A stretch of 64,000 bases of DNA from Eubacterium plexicaudatum ASF492 (GCF_000364225.2 NZ_AQFT02000001.1:62001-126000); one strand, 5' to 3'. Counted from the stretch's first letter, positions 18,620 through 28,420 are shown. Numbers and translations: made by a program. The notes: generated by a model from the letters alone, not told the origin.

Positions 18620-19036
18620 TTAAATGCCAAATTCCTCAAATAATAACTGCCGATAATCTGCGTCCTTTGAAGAACGGGCAAGATCGTCAAAGCGGTTATG
18701 TTGAAGTAATAAGTCCTGCAATTTGCAGATACGTTCCATACCACATTTTATACCATGTTCCATACCACGTTCCATGCCACGTTGTTCCGCCTCAAATATA
18801 GACTGATTATAATCGAGAATGGCTTTTTCACGCGCTTCATATTCAAGCTGTTTTTGTTTATCCTGACTGATAAACTGCAGCTGGCGGTAAGCGCTTTGAA
18901 TATAAGGGTCTTTATCAGCGATCATGTCAAATACCTCTCTTTCTTCAGCATTGATGAAGTTAGCCCACAATTCGATCTGACTGCAGTTATCTACCTGTAC
19001 TTTAGGAAGCTTGGGAAGCTCAATGCGGTATTTATT
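18620..19036 (-). pseudogene. 3' fragment of an Rpn/PD-(D/E)XK transposase-type nuclease gene
   Basis: The minus-strand frame begins abruptly after a stop near 19036 with KYRIELPKLPKVQVD, a conserved stretch that in Rpn proteins lies about 140 residues from the start, and continues WANFINAEEREVFDMIADKD to the C-terminus with its ERGMEHG-type repeats (RGMERGMEHGIKCGMER). The catalytic N-terminal half is missing. Rpn proteins are DNA endonucleases that promote RecA-independent recombination. A second Rpn gene lies at 22591-23540. Confidence 0.75.
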
Positions 19037-19164
19037 TTAAACCGAATGACTATAAGTTCCATCTTTTATTTTGATTATAGCAAAATGTGAGAAAATATCA
19101 ATAAAAATATACCGATTGTATAAAGATATAACAAAAAAGTATCCGAGATGTAAAACGGGCGGCT

Positions 19165-19534
19165 AAACAAGGATAACAGAAGAAAGGATGTTTTGGAATG
19201 TTATAGATAAACAGAGCGATATATAAAAATTCAAATAAGTAATAATTTGTTGTAAAATGTTATCTTTAAGTATTCTATACTAATTTTATCTTTTTTGCAA
19301 TACCAATGATAAAATTGTTTAATATTTACAACAATAAGAATATTTTCTATTGTCTTTTCGTGTTATTTCATAAAAATTTCCAATCGATTTTTAAAATTCC
19401 ATATTTGATTTATAGTTGTAAATTCAGGTATGAAAGCAGGTTACTGGTATTCATTTTTTTAATAATGTCTTGATTTTCCTGTTAATATGCGGCTTGCGGA
19501 AGATCAAACTAAAATTATAAAACATAACATTTTA
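19165..19534 (+). repeat. 370-bp duplicated non-coding block, copy A
   Basis: Nearly identical by eye to 46488-46857 in the same orientation, with scattered substitutions and a few compensating one-base indels. It contains no good reading frame. A conserved inverted repeat (AATTTTATC, 19282-19290, with GATAAAATT, 19308-19316) is kept in both copies. It lies 88 bases before surface-polymer genes, as copy B lies ahead of the glycan cluster, so a shared promoter/leader region is likely. Confidence 0.85.
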
Positions 19535-19621
19535 GATTAAAACGGACTTTATATTCAGATTTGGAGAAATTGCAGGTGGGTTTCAAGATGGTTTTGGAAT
19601 GAAGCCAGAAAGGAAAACTTG

Positions 19622-19777
19622 ATGTATTTTGAACTACTATTTATTATATCAGCAGGCATATCGCTGTTTCATTCGGAATTTTTAAAGAAAAAAACAGCTG
19701 ATGGCAGAAAAACATATATGGCAGTGATCATCTTTTCACCGGTATTTTTATCTTATTCAGCAAAAGGTTGTTTATGA
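19622..19777 (+). CDS. Small membrane protein (51 residues), coupled to the next gene
   Basis: ATG 19622 follows AGAAAGGAAA. The product has two hydrophobic segments (FELLFIISAGISLF; MAVIIFSPVFLSYSA) separated by a KKK-rich turn. Its TGA overlaps the next ATG (ATGA at 19774), indicating translational coupling. It may be the detached first segments of the LTA-synthase-like protein, separated by a frameshift, rather than an independent gene. Confidence 0.5.
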   Translation: MYFELLFIISAGISLFHSEFLKKKTADGRKTYMAVIIFSPVFLSYSAKGCL

Positions 19778-21240
19778 TTCAGGAAATGCTGCTGGGATGT
19801 GTATTTGCATATTTTGTTATGGCCGGAAGATATCTGCATCAGCCAGGGTTTTTCAGATTTATTTCAAAATATATGGGATATGGTGTTAAAGCAGGTTTGG
19901 CCATGCTTTTATATATGCTTTTAATGAAGCAATATACGCCGTTGGAAGACGGAATGGGCAGAGAACATGCGATGCTGTTTTTTTGGTCGGTTACCATTCT
20001 CTGGCTGCTGGCCGGGAATATCAGGAAGTGGATAGCGGAGCATGCAAAGCATTTTCATTTGGGAATTTTTGCTGCTGTCACACCAGTTTGGGGATTTTAT
20101 TTGATTGAAAAAGTGTATAATCCGAATTTTGTAAATATGGATGTGAAATATATCGCTGGTAATATCATTTGGCTGGCTTGTCTGTTTGCTGTGCTGTATT
20201 GCCTGTTTGCGGGAAAGCGCATAATGATCAAGATGTTTGCTTCGGTATGCATTTTGTTTGGCTTGGGTAATTATTACGTGAACTGTTTTCGGAGCAGTCC
20301 GGTGATGCCGAGTGACCTGTTGGCGGCTGGGACAGCGCTGCAGGTGGCGGGAGGATATGTGTTTCAGGTACAGGAATCCGTGATGGAGGGTGTGCTGTGC
20401 TGGTATGCAGGGATCGTGCTGCTGTACTGTCTGCCTGAAAAGAGGATATTTGTAAAAAGATGGCAGATTCAGGCGGCAGTGACCAGCCTTGTAATAGGCA
20501 TTTGTGCAGGATATTTGTATGGAGCGGACATTGAAGGCGAATATGAGCTGGATTTGCGGTATGACAATCAGTGGAATATTAACGCTGTCTATCAGGAGAA
20601 GGGCAGTGTGCTTGGATTTACGGTGTTATCAAAAAATTTACAGGGCAGCAAGCCGGATGGATACAGTACGGGCAGGGCGCAAGAGATTCTTTCCGGACAT
20701 CGTCGGCAGAAAGATGAGACGGCTGTAACACCGACGATTATTGCGATTATGGATGAAAGCTTTAGTGACTTTCGCAGCGTGGGAGATTTTCAATGTTCAG
20801 AGGAATATTTGGAGCGTTGGCATGCGGTGGATGATCCGGTTATTTTATGTATCTTTGGGGACCATCTTCCGAATGTTTCGGCGTGGATCGAAGATATGGC
20901 GGGCAAACGGGAAGATATGTTTACGTTGGAAGAAAAGCAGAAGATGTATGCGGTTCCATATATGATATGGGCGAATTATGATACGCCTTATGAAAGCCGT
21001 GAGATGGATACGAGTGCGAATTATCTTGGAGCCATGCTCCTTGCATATGCCGGGATACAGGGGACAGACTATACGGATTTTTTGCTTGAGATGGGAAAAG
21101 AAGTTCCGGTATACAATGCGTTTGGATATCAAACACCAGATGGGAACTGGCATTCTTTTGATGAGGAAACAGAAGTGTCGGATTGGATCAGGGATTACAG
21201 AATCGTTCAGTATTATGAGATGTTTGATGATAAGAAATAG
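19774..21240 (+). CDS. LTA synthase-like membrane sulfatase-fold protein with an internal catalytic deletion
   Basis: 488 codons. About eight hydrophobic segments fill residues 1-260. The extracellular sulfatase-type domain starts normally (TPTIIAIMDESFSDFRSVGDF) but jumps straight to VDDPVILCIFGDHLP. In intact LtaS-like enzymes about 200 residues lie between these words, including the catalytic threonine (GGTANTEFE-like) and most metal ligands. The reading frame survives, so this is an in-frame deletion and the product should be inactive as a polyglycerolphosphate or phosphoglycerol transferase. Confidence 0.75.
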   Translation: MIQEMLLGCVFAYFVMAGRYLHQPGFFRFISKYMGYGVKAGLAMLLYMLLMKQYTPLEDGMGREHAMLFFWSVTILWLLAGNIRKWIAEHAKHFHLGIFAAVTPVWGFYLIEKVYNPNFVNMDVKYIAGNIIWLACLFAVLYCLFAGKRIMIKMFASVCILFGLGNYYVNCFRSSPVMPSDLLAAGTALQVAGGYVFQVQESVMEGVLCWYAGIVLLYCLPEKRIFVKRWQIQAAVTSLVIGICAGYLYGADIEGEYELDLRYDNQWNINAVYQEKGSVLGFTVLSKNLQGSKPDGYSTGRAQEILSGHRRQKDETAVTPTIIAIMDESFSDFRSVGDFQCSEEYLERWHAVDDPVILCIFGDHLPNVSAWIEDMAGKREDMFTLEEKQKMYAVPYMIWANYDTPYESREMDTSANYLGAMLLAYAGIQGTDYTDFLLEMGKEVPVYNAFGYQTPDGNWHSFDEETEVSDWIRDYRIVQYYEMFDDKK

Positions 21241-21294
21241 GATGATAACAAGGTGAAAACAGGATAAGCCGCAGATAAGGAGAGTGAGAATACG

Positions 21295-21627
21295 TTGGAT
21301 ATGATATTTATGTTTATCGCTGTATGTCCGACTGTCTTTGTAGTCGGATACAAAATGAAGGGAACCGTGTTTGTCTGGGAAAAGGCATTGTATCAATTTG
21401 CAAAATGGTTTTTTGGAATTACATTGTTTGATTTAATCGTGTTATATTTGCGCGGTGCAGGAGACTTTGATTTCACTTATTTATCTGTTCAGTTTGTTTT
21501 GAAGTATATGCTGTGCAGTATCGGGGCGGTTATCTTTTTATCGGGTATTTGTAAACTTGCAGAGGCGATGCTGAGAAAAAAGATAAAAGGTAGCGGCTGC
21601 ATGGCAGTCGTTTGCCAGGTCATTTAG
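21295..21627 (+). CDS. Small integral membrane protein, unidentified
   Basis: 110 codons if TTG 21295 is used (AAGGAG 12 bases upstream); ATG 21301 is an alternative. Three hydrophobic segments are visible (MIFMFIAVCPTVFVVGY, WFFGITLFDLIVLYL, VLKYMLCSIGAVIFLSGI). The tail KIKGSGCMAVVCQVI reads poorly, so the true C-terminus may be frameshifted. It sits between two surface-polymer membrane genes. Confidence 0.5.
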   Translation: MDMIFMFIAVCPTVFVVGYKMKGTVFVWEKALYQFAKWFFGITLFDLIVLYLRGAGDFDFTYLSVQFVLKYMLCSIGAVIFLSGICKLAEAMLRKKIKGSGCMAVVCQVI

Positions 21628-21629
21628 GG

Positions 21630-22594
21630 AGGGAGAGCTTATGCTGCAGTCATTGGCTCGAAGGACCATGCATTAGAAATTCTGCAGGAGCTTGCAGGAC
21701 ATGCTCCTGCAGATGCTGGAAATCCTCCGTTTTTTCATGGGGATTTTTGGATGAATTGGATTCCGTACCTATTGGCTGGCGTATGAACTGTATGTATTAT
21801 GATGTTTATTGTCGGGATACAGTTGTTTTGCATGGGCATTATGGGGCAGCCTGTCCTTATCAAATAAACGATTCATTATCATGATTCCTATTGCTCTGTG
21901 CTACAATATAGTGCGGCCGCCTCTTTACTTCCATATAAATATTCGAAATATACTGCCATGCGCTGTTTTCGATTATGCGGGCACAGGGAGCGGATCAGTT
22001 TATAGATTTTTTAACCATATCTGCTTTTTCGTACCGTTTGCCTGGTTTGGAGGAGTTGGGGGTATGAAGCAGTTTTTTCTGAATCAGGGATTTGTACAGA
22101 GTCAGGATGTGGCGAGATTGGGAAGTGTAAAAATGTCCTGGGAAAAGGCAGCGTCTTTATGGAAAGATCATTTTTTTGTGCAGGCGGATTTGTCTTGGAT
22201 GGGAATATTGCTGACAGCCGTTTTTATGATGTTCGGAGTTTATTTGTGTAAGGAACGTTATAATAAAATATTACTTTTATGTGGATTTATGGTTGTTATT
22301 CCGTTCTGGAGCGGCGGATATATGCTGATTTACATGTGCATTCCGCTGATTGTGTTTTTCAGGGACAGCACAGATGAAGCGGCAGGAATAGGTAGGTATT
22401 TTTATGCGGTGCTGTTTGCGATGATTTTTTCTATGTTTATTTATGACTGCCCGCCATGCGGGTATTTGTTTGGGAAAAATTTTACTATGGTGAAGTCTAT
22501 GCTGGCTGTTTATGTGAAGTGTGCGGTTGCTGCCGGCAAAGAGGTTTTGACTCGGATTGCATGCTATTTCCGCAGCACCGCGTCCAGCGGTTAA
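21630..22594 (+). pseudogene. Degraded polytopic membrane protein of the surface-polymer region
   Basis: Hydrophobic coding-like segments occur in successive frames: LAGHAPADAG ... FWMNWIPYLLAGV up to 21786, VCIMMFIVGIQLFCMGIM to about 21866, then a 240-codon frame ending at 22594 with about six membrane segments. Only the last part is continuous (FFVPFAWFGGVGGMKQFFLN, MIFSMFIYDCPPCGYLFG). It resembles polytopic glycosyltransferases or polymerases in outline, but no specific family motif is visible. Confidence 0.5.
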
Positions 22595-23540
22595 ACCGGA
22601 GGCTGATTCTTATGAAGCTGTGCCTTTAGCTGCTCAATCAGAAGGTCTTTTTCCTGGTTTTCCAGTGTCAGATTTTTTACTTTTGAATTCAAGCTCAAAT
22701 TTTCAGAAGTAAGGCACTGATTTTCAGAAGTAAGGCACTGATTTTCAGAAGAAAGACTCTTGACTTCGGCAGTCAGGGTATTTAGTTTTTGACTAATCGT
22801 ATTATGGAGCCTGTAGTAATCAGAGCGTGCCTGGCACTGTTTCCGTATCAAATCATCAGCGTTCAATGTAAATAGGGTTTCAGAAGCTTCCAAAAGGGCA
22901 GTGTTATGTTTTGCGATCATTTTAATCTCCTCCCATGTAGTGGCTCTCAAAAGTCTTGCCCAGTTATCCAGCTGGCAGGCCTGGTCTTTAGGGGTGGCAA
23001 GATGGATACAAGTTAAGTCTAACATACGCAGGTTGAATTTGTCACTATAAATATGATGATTTTTTCATTAAGCAGTTTATAAGAAGCGTAAAATTCTGGA
23101 AGATCCGGAAAAGGGGTGAAGTTTAAAATGCTGATATGAATGGCAGGTTTGGCAGTATGATATTCGCTGCCTTTTAAGAGCTGGTCGAAGGCGCGGCAGA
23201 GATAGCTAAGGGAGCGGTCTTCCCAGTTGAAGAGGTTTTTGACCTGCATTTCCAGATTGATCAGGGTATTGTTATTGAAAAGAATGTTGATGTCCAGAAT
23301 AAAAGTCTTGTTGTCAATGGAAGCGCCGAGGGAGATTGGATTTAAAATCTGAATGGAGCGGATATCATCCGGATTAAGGTTTAATAGAGAACAGATGAGG
23401 CTTTTTAGTACATTAGGATTTTCCTGAAGGACAGCGTGGAACATATAATCGTTGGTCATTTGGTAGTCAATGGGACCGGAGGCGGTTTGAAATTCGCTGC
23501 TAGCGGAAGGGAACGCAGCAGGAGTATGATAAAGCGGCAT
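22591..23540 (-). pseudogene. Rpn-family recombination-promoting nuclease, single-base frameshift
   Basis: Starts at 23540 on the minus strand: DYQMTNDYMFHAVLQENPNV, LNPISLGASIDNKTFILDIN, LEMQV (the D and E-x-Q/K pattern of this PD-(D/E)XK group) and SLSYLCRAFDQLLKG. Frame is lost at a T6 run (plus strand 23060-23065); one more base restores NEKNHHIYSDKFNLRMLDLT. The C-terminal part ends in a coiled coil with tandem heptad-like units (SENQCLT twice, then SENLSL) encoded by 21-bp repeats at about 22700-22760. Unlike the fragment at 18620 it is full length. Confidence 0.82.
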
Positions 23541-23715
23541 AGGCGGAATTCCTTTCGTTTGTAAGAAATCAGGATCTGATTTGGTCAGAGACCTGGATCA
23601 ATGATTTGAATAAGATGATTCTGAAAATATACATAGTATAACATAGGTGATGACAGGTGTAAATTAGTGAAAATGATGAATTTTTGAGACATGGAAAAGG
23701 AGTTTAAAATACGAT

Positions 23716-24501
23716 ATGAAAGTAGTAATATTAGCCGGCGGTTATGGCACGCGTATCAGCGAAGAGAGTCACTTGAAACCAAAACCTATGGTCGAGATTG
23801 GAGGACGGCCGATTTTGTGGCACATTATGAAGGAATATTCGTTTTATGGTTTTCATGAGTTTATTATATGTGCCGGATATAAGCAGCATGTGATTAAGGA
23901 GTGGTTTGCGGATTATTATCTGTATAACAGTGATATTACGATTGATTTCAGCAGGGGTGGGGAGACGACGATACATAATAATGCCGCGGAGCCGTGGAAG
24001 GTGACGATTATTGACACAGGGCTGGATACGATGACGGGCGGCAGAATCCGCAGAGTACGCAGGTATATCGGAGATGAGACATTTTTGCTTACTTATGGGG
24101 ATGGGGTGTGTGATGTGGATATTGCGCAGCTTGTGGAGTTTCATAAAAGCCATGGAAAGACGGCGACGCTGACGGCGGTTTATTTGGAACAGCGGTTCGG
24201 GGTGCTGGAAATGGGGCGGAAGGACCGGGCAGTACTGGCGTTTCGGGAAAAGTCACAGGTGGATGGATCTCAGATCAATGCGGGGTATATGGTGCTGGAG
24301 CCTGGAATCTTTGATTATCTTAAGGATGACCGGACGGTGTTTGAACGGGAGACGATCCGGCAGCTGGTGGCGGACGGGGAGCTGTGTGCTTATCAGCATG
24401 AGGGATTTTGGCAGTGTATGGATACGAAGCGTGAGAAGGAGAAGCTGGAGGATATGATTGCACAGGGCAGGGCGCCCTGGATGGTATGGAACCGTTCATA
24501 A
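23716..24501 (+). CDS. rfbF: Glucose-1-phosphate cytidylyltransferase
   Basis: 261 codons, usual family length. The nucleotidyltransferase start VVILAGGYGTRISEESHLKP and KPMVEIGGRPILWHIM are diagnostic. YGDGVCDVD holds the metal-binding Asp, and NAGYMVLEPGIFDYL is typical of RfbF. It makes CDP-glucose, the precursor of CDP-dideoxyhexoses. The usual partner CDP-glucose 4,6-dehydratase (rfbG) is not in the window; an epimerase 2.6 kb downstream could be a later CDP-sugar enzyme. Confidence 0.93.
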   Translation: MKVVILAGGYGTRISEESHLKPKPMVEIGGRPILWHIMKEYSFYGFHEFIICAGYKQHVIKEWFADYYLYNSDITIDFSRGGETTIHNNAAEPWKVTIIDTGLDTMTGGRIRRVRRYIGDETFLLTYGDGVCDVDIAQLVEFHKSHGKTATLTAVYLEQRFGVLEMGRKDRAVLAFREKSQVDGSQINAGYMVLEPGIFDYLKDDRTVFERETIRQLVADGELCAYQHEGFWQCMDTKREKEKLEDMIAQGRAPWMVWNRS

Positions 24502-24525
24502 TGATTTTGTTTTATGGAGGATGCT

Positions 24526-25470
24526 ATGGATATAAAATATCTGTTAATTTTACAAAACATCAGAGAAGCTTTTGGCGGGGTGTTCGATTCTTATATGCTT
24601 AAGATTACATCGTTTGCAGAAACGTTTCCTGCGTTTTTATTACTGTCTGGCATTTACTGGTGCGCAGGCGGATGGGTCAGTGTATGGGATGGAATACGGC
24701 TCTGGCATGTACATGGAGCCAGTTTTTGAAGGCGGTATGTAAAATTGACCGTCCGTGGATACGGGATGAACGGATTCATCCGGTAGAAGCGGCTATTCCG
24801 GCAGCGTCCGGATATTCGTTTCCGAGCGGGCATACGACGCGGGCGGTAGCTTCCTGGGGTGTGGCTGGAATCTGTGCGTGGAAGAAAGGTAAGCATGACC
24901 AAAAGATTATGGGGGCGCTGCTGTGGGTTTTTACGGCACTGATCTTATTTTCCAGAAATTATCTGGGAGTACATACGCCGCAGGATGTGATTGCAGCACT
25001 TTTTTTGGGGCTTGCATGGATGTATGGTGTGGAAAAGTTGCTGGCCTGGGTGGGTAGATATCCCATGAATGCGAATAAAGACGTGCTGGCCTGTGCTGCA
25101 GGATGTCTGCTTTGTTTTTTGCCGATGCTGCGTGTCGGATGCATGCCAAATGCGGGAGCTGGAATGGGGCTTTTATTGGGCTGGCTGAGCGGCGGTTTGT
25201 GCGGTTTGAGACGGCCGGTTCTTTGGCACGCAGATGTGTACGGTTTTTGGCTGGAAGCGGTCTGGCGCTGCTTTTACTGGAAGTGACCAGATCGGTTTTG
25301 GCGCTTAAAATGGAAGGCAAATATGCTGGGTTTTTTGCGATGTTTGTATTTGCTTTTTTGTGATGGCAGTGTATCCGTATATGTTCAGCAGATTTGAAGC
25401 AGAGGGCATACAAAAAGGGCGAACCGGTCAAAAGGCGGGAGCGGGACTTTTAGCAGTTTTTTGTGTGTAA
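24526..25470 (+). pseudogene. PAP2-family membrane phosphatase, several frameshifts
   Basis: ATG 24526 follows TGGAGGA. All three acid-phosphatase motifs are present: KAVCKIDRP (K-x6-RP), YSFPSGHTTRA (PSGH) and SRNYLGVHTPQDV (SR-x5-H-x3-D). Frame shifts occur near 24672, near 25193 and at a T6 run (25354-25359), each consistent with one missing base. Corrected, the protein has about six membrane segments and continues MAVYPYMFSRFEAEG towards the next gene. PAP2 enzymes of this kind dephosphorylate lipid pyrophosphates such as undecaprenyl-PP or phosphatidic acid. Confidence 0.75.
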
Positions 25471-27136
25471 TGCTGATGTTTTCAGCGGTTGGCAGGCAGG
25501 ATTTTTTGTAACGCAGGTCCAAAATGCACAGGAGCAGGCGGAAGAAAGTGTTAGTGAGGCAGAAGGAAGTGCTGATGGGGCACAAGGAAACATTGGCGGG
25601 GCAGTAGAAAAATTAATGCAGGTTTGCGCGCACAGGGGATATTCTTCGGTTTTTCCGGAAAATACGATGGCTGCTTTTGAAGGAGCGTTGCATCTGGGTG
25701 TGGATTATTTGGAGATGGATGTGCAGATGACCAAAGACGGTCGGATTGTGGTCTTTCATGATGATAAGTTGCGACGAATTACGGGCTGTGAGGGAGCGGT
25801 TTCAGATTATACGTATAAAGAATTGTCAAAAATGGATGCTGGAAAGTGGTTTTCGGATACATATGCGAAAGAACGCATTCCAAGCTTGAAGCAGGTGCTG
25901 GAATTGGTACGGGATTCCGAGGTGAAGATTTATCTGGAGCTTAAGGATATCGGTGCAGCGAAAGGGTTTGTGAAGGAGGTGTATCGAGTGGCAAAAGAGG
26001 CTGATATGATGCATCGGTGCGTATTTGCCTCTTTTCGTTATGAATATCTGCAGCAGTTAAAGGAGCTGGATCCGGAGTGCTGGGTACTTTACAATACGCT
26101 TTCCGGGAAAGCAGATTTGCCGGAGGAATTTCCAGCGGATTTTTATGGACTTTCAACAGAAACAGTAAATGCACAGGTGATCGAGGCGATACATGCGCGG
26201 TCAGGGCAGGTGTTTGTATGGACTGTTGATACGCCGCAGAGTATGAAAAACGTGCGGGCCATGGGAGCGGACGGGATTGTGACGAATGTGCCTGGACTCG
26301 CGAAGATTATGGTACATCCGCAGTATTCGTTTTTGGCAGACCGGTTTGAACGGTCGGTAACGATGCCGGGATTGTATCAAAAGGGACTGGAAGAGTATGA
26401 GGATATGGTTGTGCAGGGGTTTACGAAGACAGCGGACAGGCTGATTGTGTCGGCGTACAGCTTTTCCGGAACGAAGAACAGTATTTTGTGGATGATGGAT
26501 TTGAACGGAAATTTACCGGATATTGCAGAACTTGGGTTTTCGGTGCATACAGGCGGGATTGCATATGATGAAGAGCATGACCTGCTATGGGTGACAGGGC
26601 CGGAAGGGGCCGTGTATGGCATTTCCTGGCCGGAAATGATAAACGGTACGTATGACGGGGGCATACAAGTGAGTTTTGATGCGGGACTAATCAATCATAA
26701 CGGGGCGAAGGTGGCTTCCTTTCTGACGCTGCATCGAGGAGAACTTTATGTGGGCTCATATGTGGATGGTGCGGCCGGACAGCTGAACCGGTATAGCCTG
26801 GAGGATGTGCTGCATCCGGCGCTGCTTTCGACGGCGGTGATTCCGCAGCGGATACAGGGCGTGACATTTCAGGAGGATGTGAAGGCTGGTCAGCGGTATA
26901 TGCTGCTTAGCCAGGGATATCAGATGGAAGATGCATATTTAATGCGGTTTATGTATGAGGAAGGGACAGCAGTGTATGATGATCCGCTGATGCAGGACCG
27001 CTGGCTGCTGCCGGAAGGTGCAGAGCAGATTTTGATGACGTCCGAAGGTCTGTATTTGCTGTTTGAATCTTCGGCAGGGCCGTATCGGGAAACGGCGCGG
27101 GTGCGAAATGATCAGATATATGTGATACGGATGTGA
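25463..27136 (+). CDS. Glycerophosphodiester phosphodiesterase with a C-terminal beta-propeller-like region
   Basis: The GDPD domain spans about residues 50-290: VCAHRGYSSVFPENTMAAFE (catalytic His and Glu), LEMDVQMTKDGRIVVFHDD, YLELKD and VFVWTVDTPQSM. Residues about 300-557 show repeated beta-rich units (VHTGGIAYDEEHDLLWVTG, VYGIS, LYVGSYVDG), a possible propeller. The N-terminus is broken: T6 runs at 25457-25462 and 25502-25507 each lack one base. Corrected, the frame gives a signal-anchor (GLLAVF, CVMLMFSAVG) that may join the PAP2 gene. It hydrolyses glycerophosphodiesters, probably outside the membrane. Confidence 0.85.
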   Translation: MCNADVFSGWQAGFFVTQVQNAQEQAEESVSEAEGSADGAQGNIGGAVEKLMQVCAHRGYSSVFPENTMAAFEGALHLGVDYLEMDVQMTKDGRIVVFHDDKLRRITGCEGAVSDYTYKELSKMDAGKWFSDTYAKERIPSLKQVLELVRDSEVKIYLELKDIGAAKGFVKEVYRVAKEADMMHRCVFASFRYEYLQQLKELDPECWVLYNTLSGKADLPEEFPADFYGLSTETVNAQVIEAIHARSGQVFVWTVDTPQSMKNVRAMGADGIVTNVPGLAKIMVHPQYSFLADRFERSVTMPGLYQKGLEEYEDMVVQGFTKTADRLIVSAYSFSGTKNSILWMMDLNGNLPDIAELGFSVHTGGIAYDEEHDLLWVTGPEGAVYGISWPEMINGTYDGGIQVSFDAGLINHNGAKVASFLTLHRGELYVGSYVDGAAGQLNRYSLEDVLHPALLSTAVIPQRIQGVTFQEDVKAGQRYMLLSQGYQMEDAYLMRFMYEEGTAVYDDPLMQDRWLLPEGAEQILMTSEGLYLLFESSAGPYRETARVRNDQIYVIRM

Positions 27137-27154
27137 GCCTGGAGGAAGTCAGCT

Positions 27155-28069
27155 ATGAGCAAAAGAGTTGCTTTTACGGGAGTTACAGGTGCGGTGGGGA
27201 TGGCGTTGCTGGATACATGCATCAGGAAAGGTTATGAGGTATTGGCTGTTTGCCGCAGAGGTTCTAAACGAAACAGCCGGATTCCGGACAGACCTGAGGT
27301 TATGGAGGCAGATCTGAGTGAACTGGATACGCTTGTCCCGCCAGATGATAAGCCTTGTGAGACATTTTATCATCTGGCCTGGGGCGGGACTTTTGGAAAA
27401 GACAGAGAGGAGCTTAAGAAGCAGGTGCATAATATTGAAGGGACGCTGGGGGCAGTCAGACTTGCGGCGCGTCTTGGCTGCCGGACATTTGTCGGAGCTG
27501 GTTCACAGGCGGAGTATGGGCGCACGCAGGGGATGCTGCGGCCGGATACACCGGCATTTCCGGAAAACGGATATGGAATGGCCAAGCTATGTGCAGGACA
27601 GATGAGCCGAAAAGCTTGTGAACAGCTTGGTTTGAAGCATATATGGGTGCGGTTGCTCAGCGTATATGGACCTTATGACCGGGAGGAGACAATGGTCAGC
27701 ACGAGCCTGCGGCAGATGCTGTGCGGGGAAGAGACAAGATTTACTCCGGGCGGGCAGGTATGGGACTTTTTATACAGTGGGGATGCAGCCGATGCGTTGT
27801 TCCGGATAGGGCTGCATCCGGTGCATGGACGGATATACTGCCTGGGAAGTGGGCAGGCACGTCCGCTGAGGGAGTATATTTTAAAGATGAAACAGCTTAC
27901 AGGATGCAAAGCTCAGGTCAGATTCGGGGAAATTCCTTACAGTTCGAATCAGGTGATGCATTTGTGTGCGGATATTGGCGGCTTGACGCAGGATACAGGA
28001 TTTGTTCCGGAGACAGATTTTGAGACAGGGATACGTGAGACAATCAAATGGATACAGGAAAATCATTAG
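27155..28069 (+). CDS. NAD-dependent epimerase/dehydratase (extended SDR), nucleotide-sugar type
   Basis: 304 codons with GGAGG upstream. VAFTGVTGAVGMALLDTCI is the Rossmann glycine motif, FYHLAWGG replaces the usual VFHLA, and YGMAKLCAG supplies the Tyr-x-x-x-Lys pair. VRLLSVYGPYD is the typical SDR segment. Length and divergence are close to CDP-abequose/paratose synthase-like reductases, which would fit rfbF upstream, but this assignment is an inference. Confidence 0.8.
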   Translation: MSKRVAFTGVTGAVGMALLDTCIRKGYEVLAVCRRGSKRNSRIPDRPEVMEADLSELDTLVPPDDKPCETFYHLAWGGTFGKDREELKKQVHNIEGTLGAVRLAARLGCRTFVGAGSQAEYGRTQGMLRPDTPAFPENGYGMAKLCAGQMSRKACEQLGLKHIWVRLLSVYGPYDREETMVSTSLRQMLCGEETRFTPGGQVWDFLYSGDAADALFRIGLHPVHGRIYCLGSGQARPLREYILKMKQLTGCKAQVRFGEIPYSSNQVMHLCADIGGLTQDTGFVPETDFETGIRETIKWIQENH

Positions 28070-28139
28070 ATGCAAGTCTGGCTCTATAATGTATCATCCT
28101 GTCTGTTGCTGCATACTTCTGCAGGCATTAAATAATCTG

Positions 28140-28420
28140 CTTGTTAATTGTAAAAAACATTATTCGGAAGGTCAAACAGAAGAAAATACGCTGCCACTCG
28201 GAGTGCATTACAGAGCAAAAAAGAAAAAGTATTATTTGGTGAACACATTTTCCGAACCAGAAGAACCGAGAAAACTATCATACTGGGAATTGAAGCGGAG
28301 GCAGCGCAGAGGCCAGAAGAATAGCGCAGGAAACGTGAAGAGCAGGAATGCATAGAAAGATTCCGGCATGAGATTGACCGTTTGAATAAGACAAGGGAGA
28401 GCATGGTGTGTACAAAGTAA
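28140..28420 (+). pseudogene. Coding-like remnant with an AP2/HNH-associated look
   Basis: One frame reads LPLGVHYRAKKKKYYLV, like the first strands of an AP2 DNA-binding domain found with phage HNH endonucleases. It then gives way to another frame rich in Arg/Glu (RRKREEQECIERFRHEIDRL) ending near 28420. No intact gene can be built. It may be a mobile-gene relic. Confidence 0.3.

Noticed and set aside
22697..22760. 21-bp direct repeats as a possible mobile or regulatory array
   Set aside because: The repeats encode the heptad SENQCLT in the coiled-coil tail of the Rpn nuclease and keep its frame.
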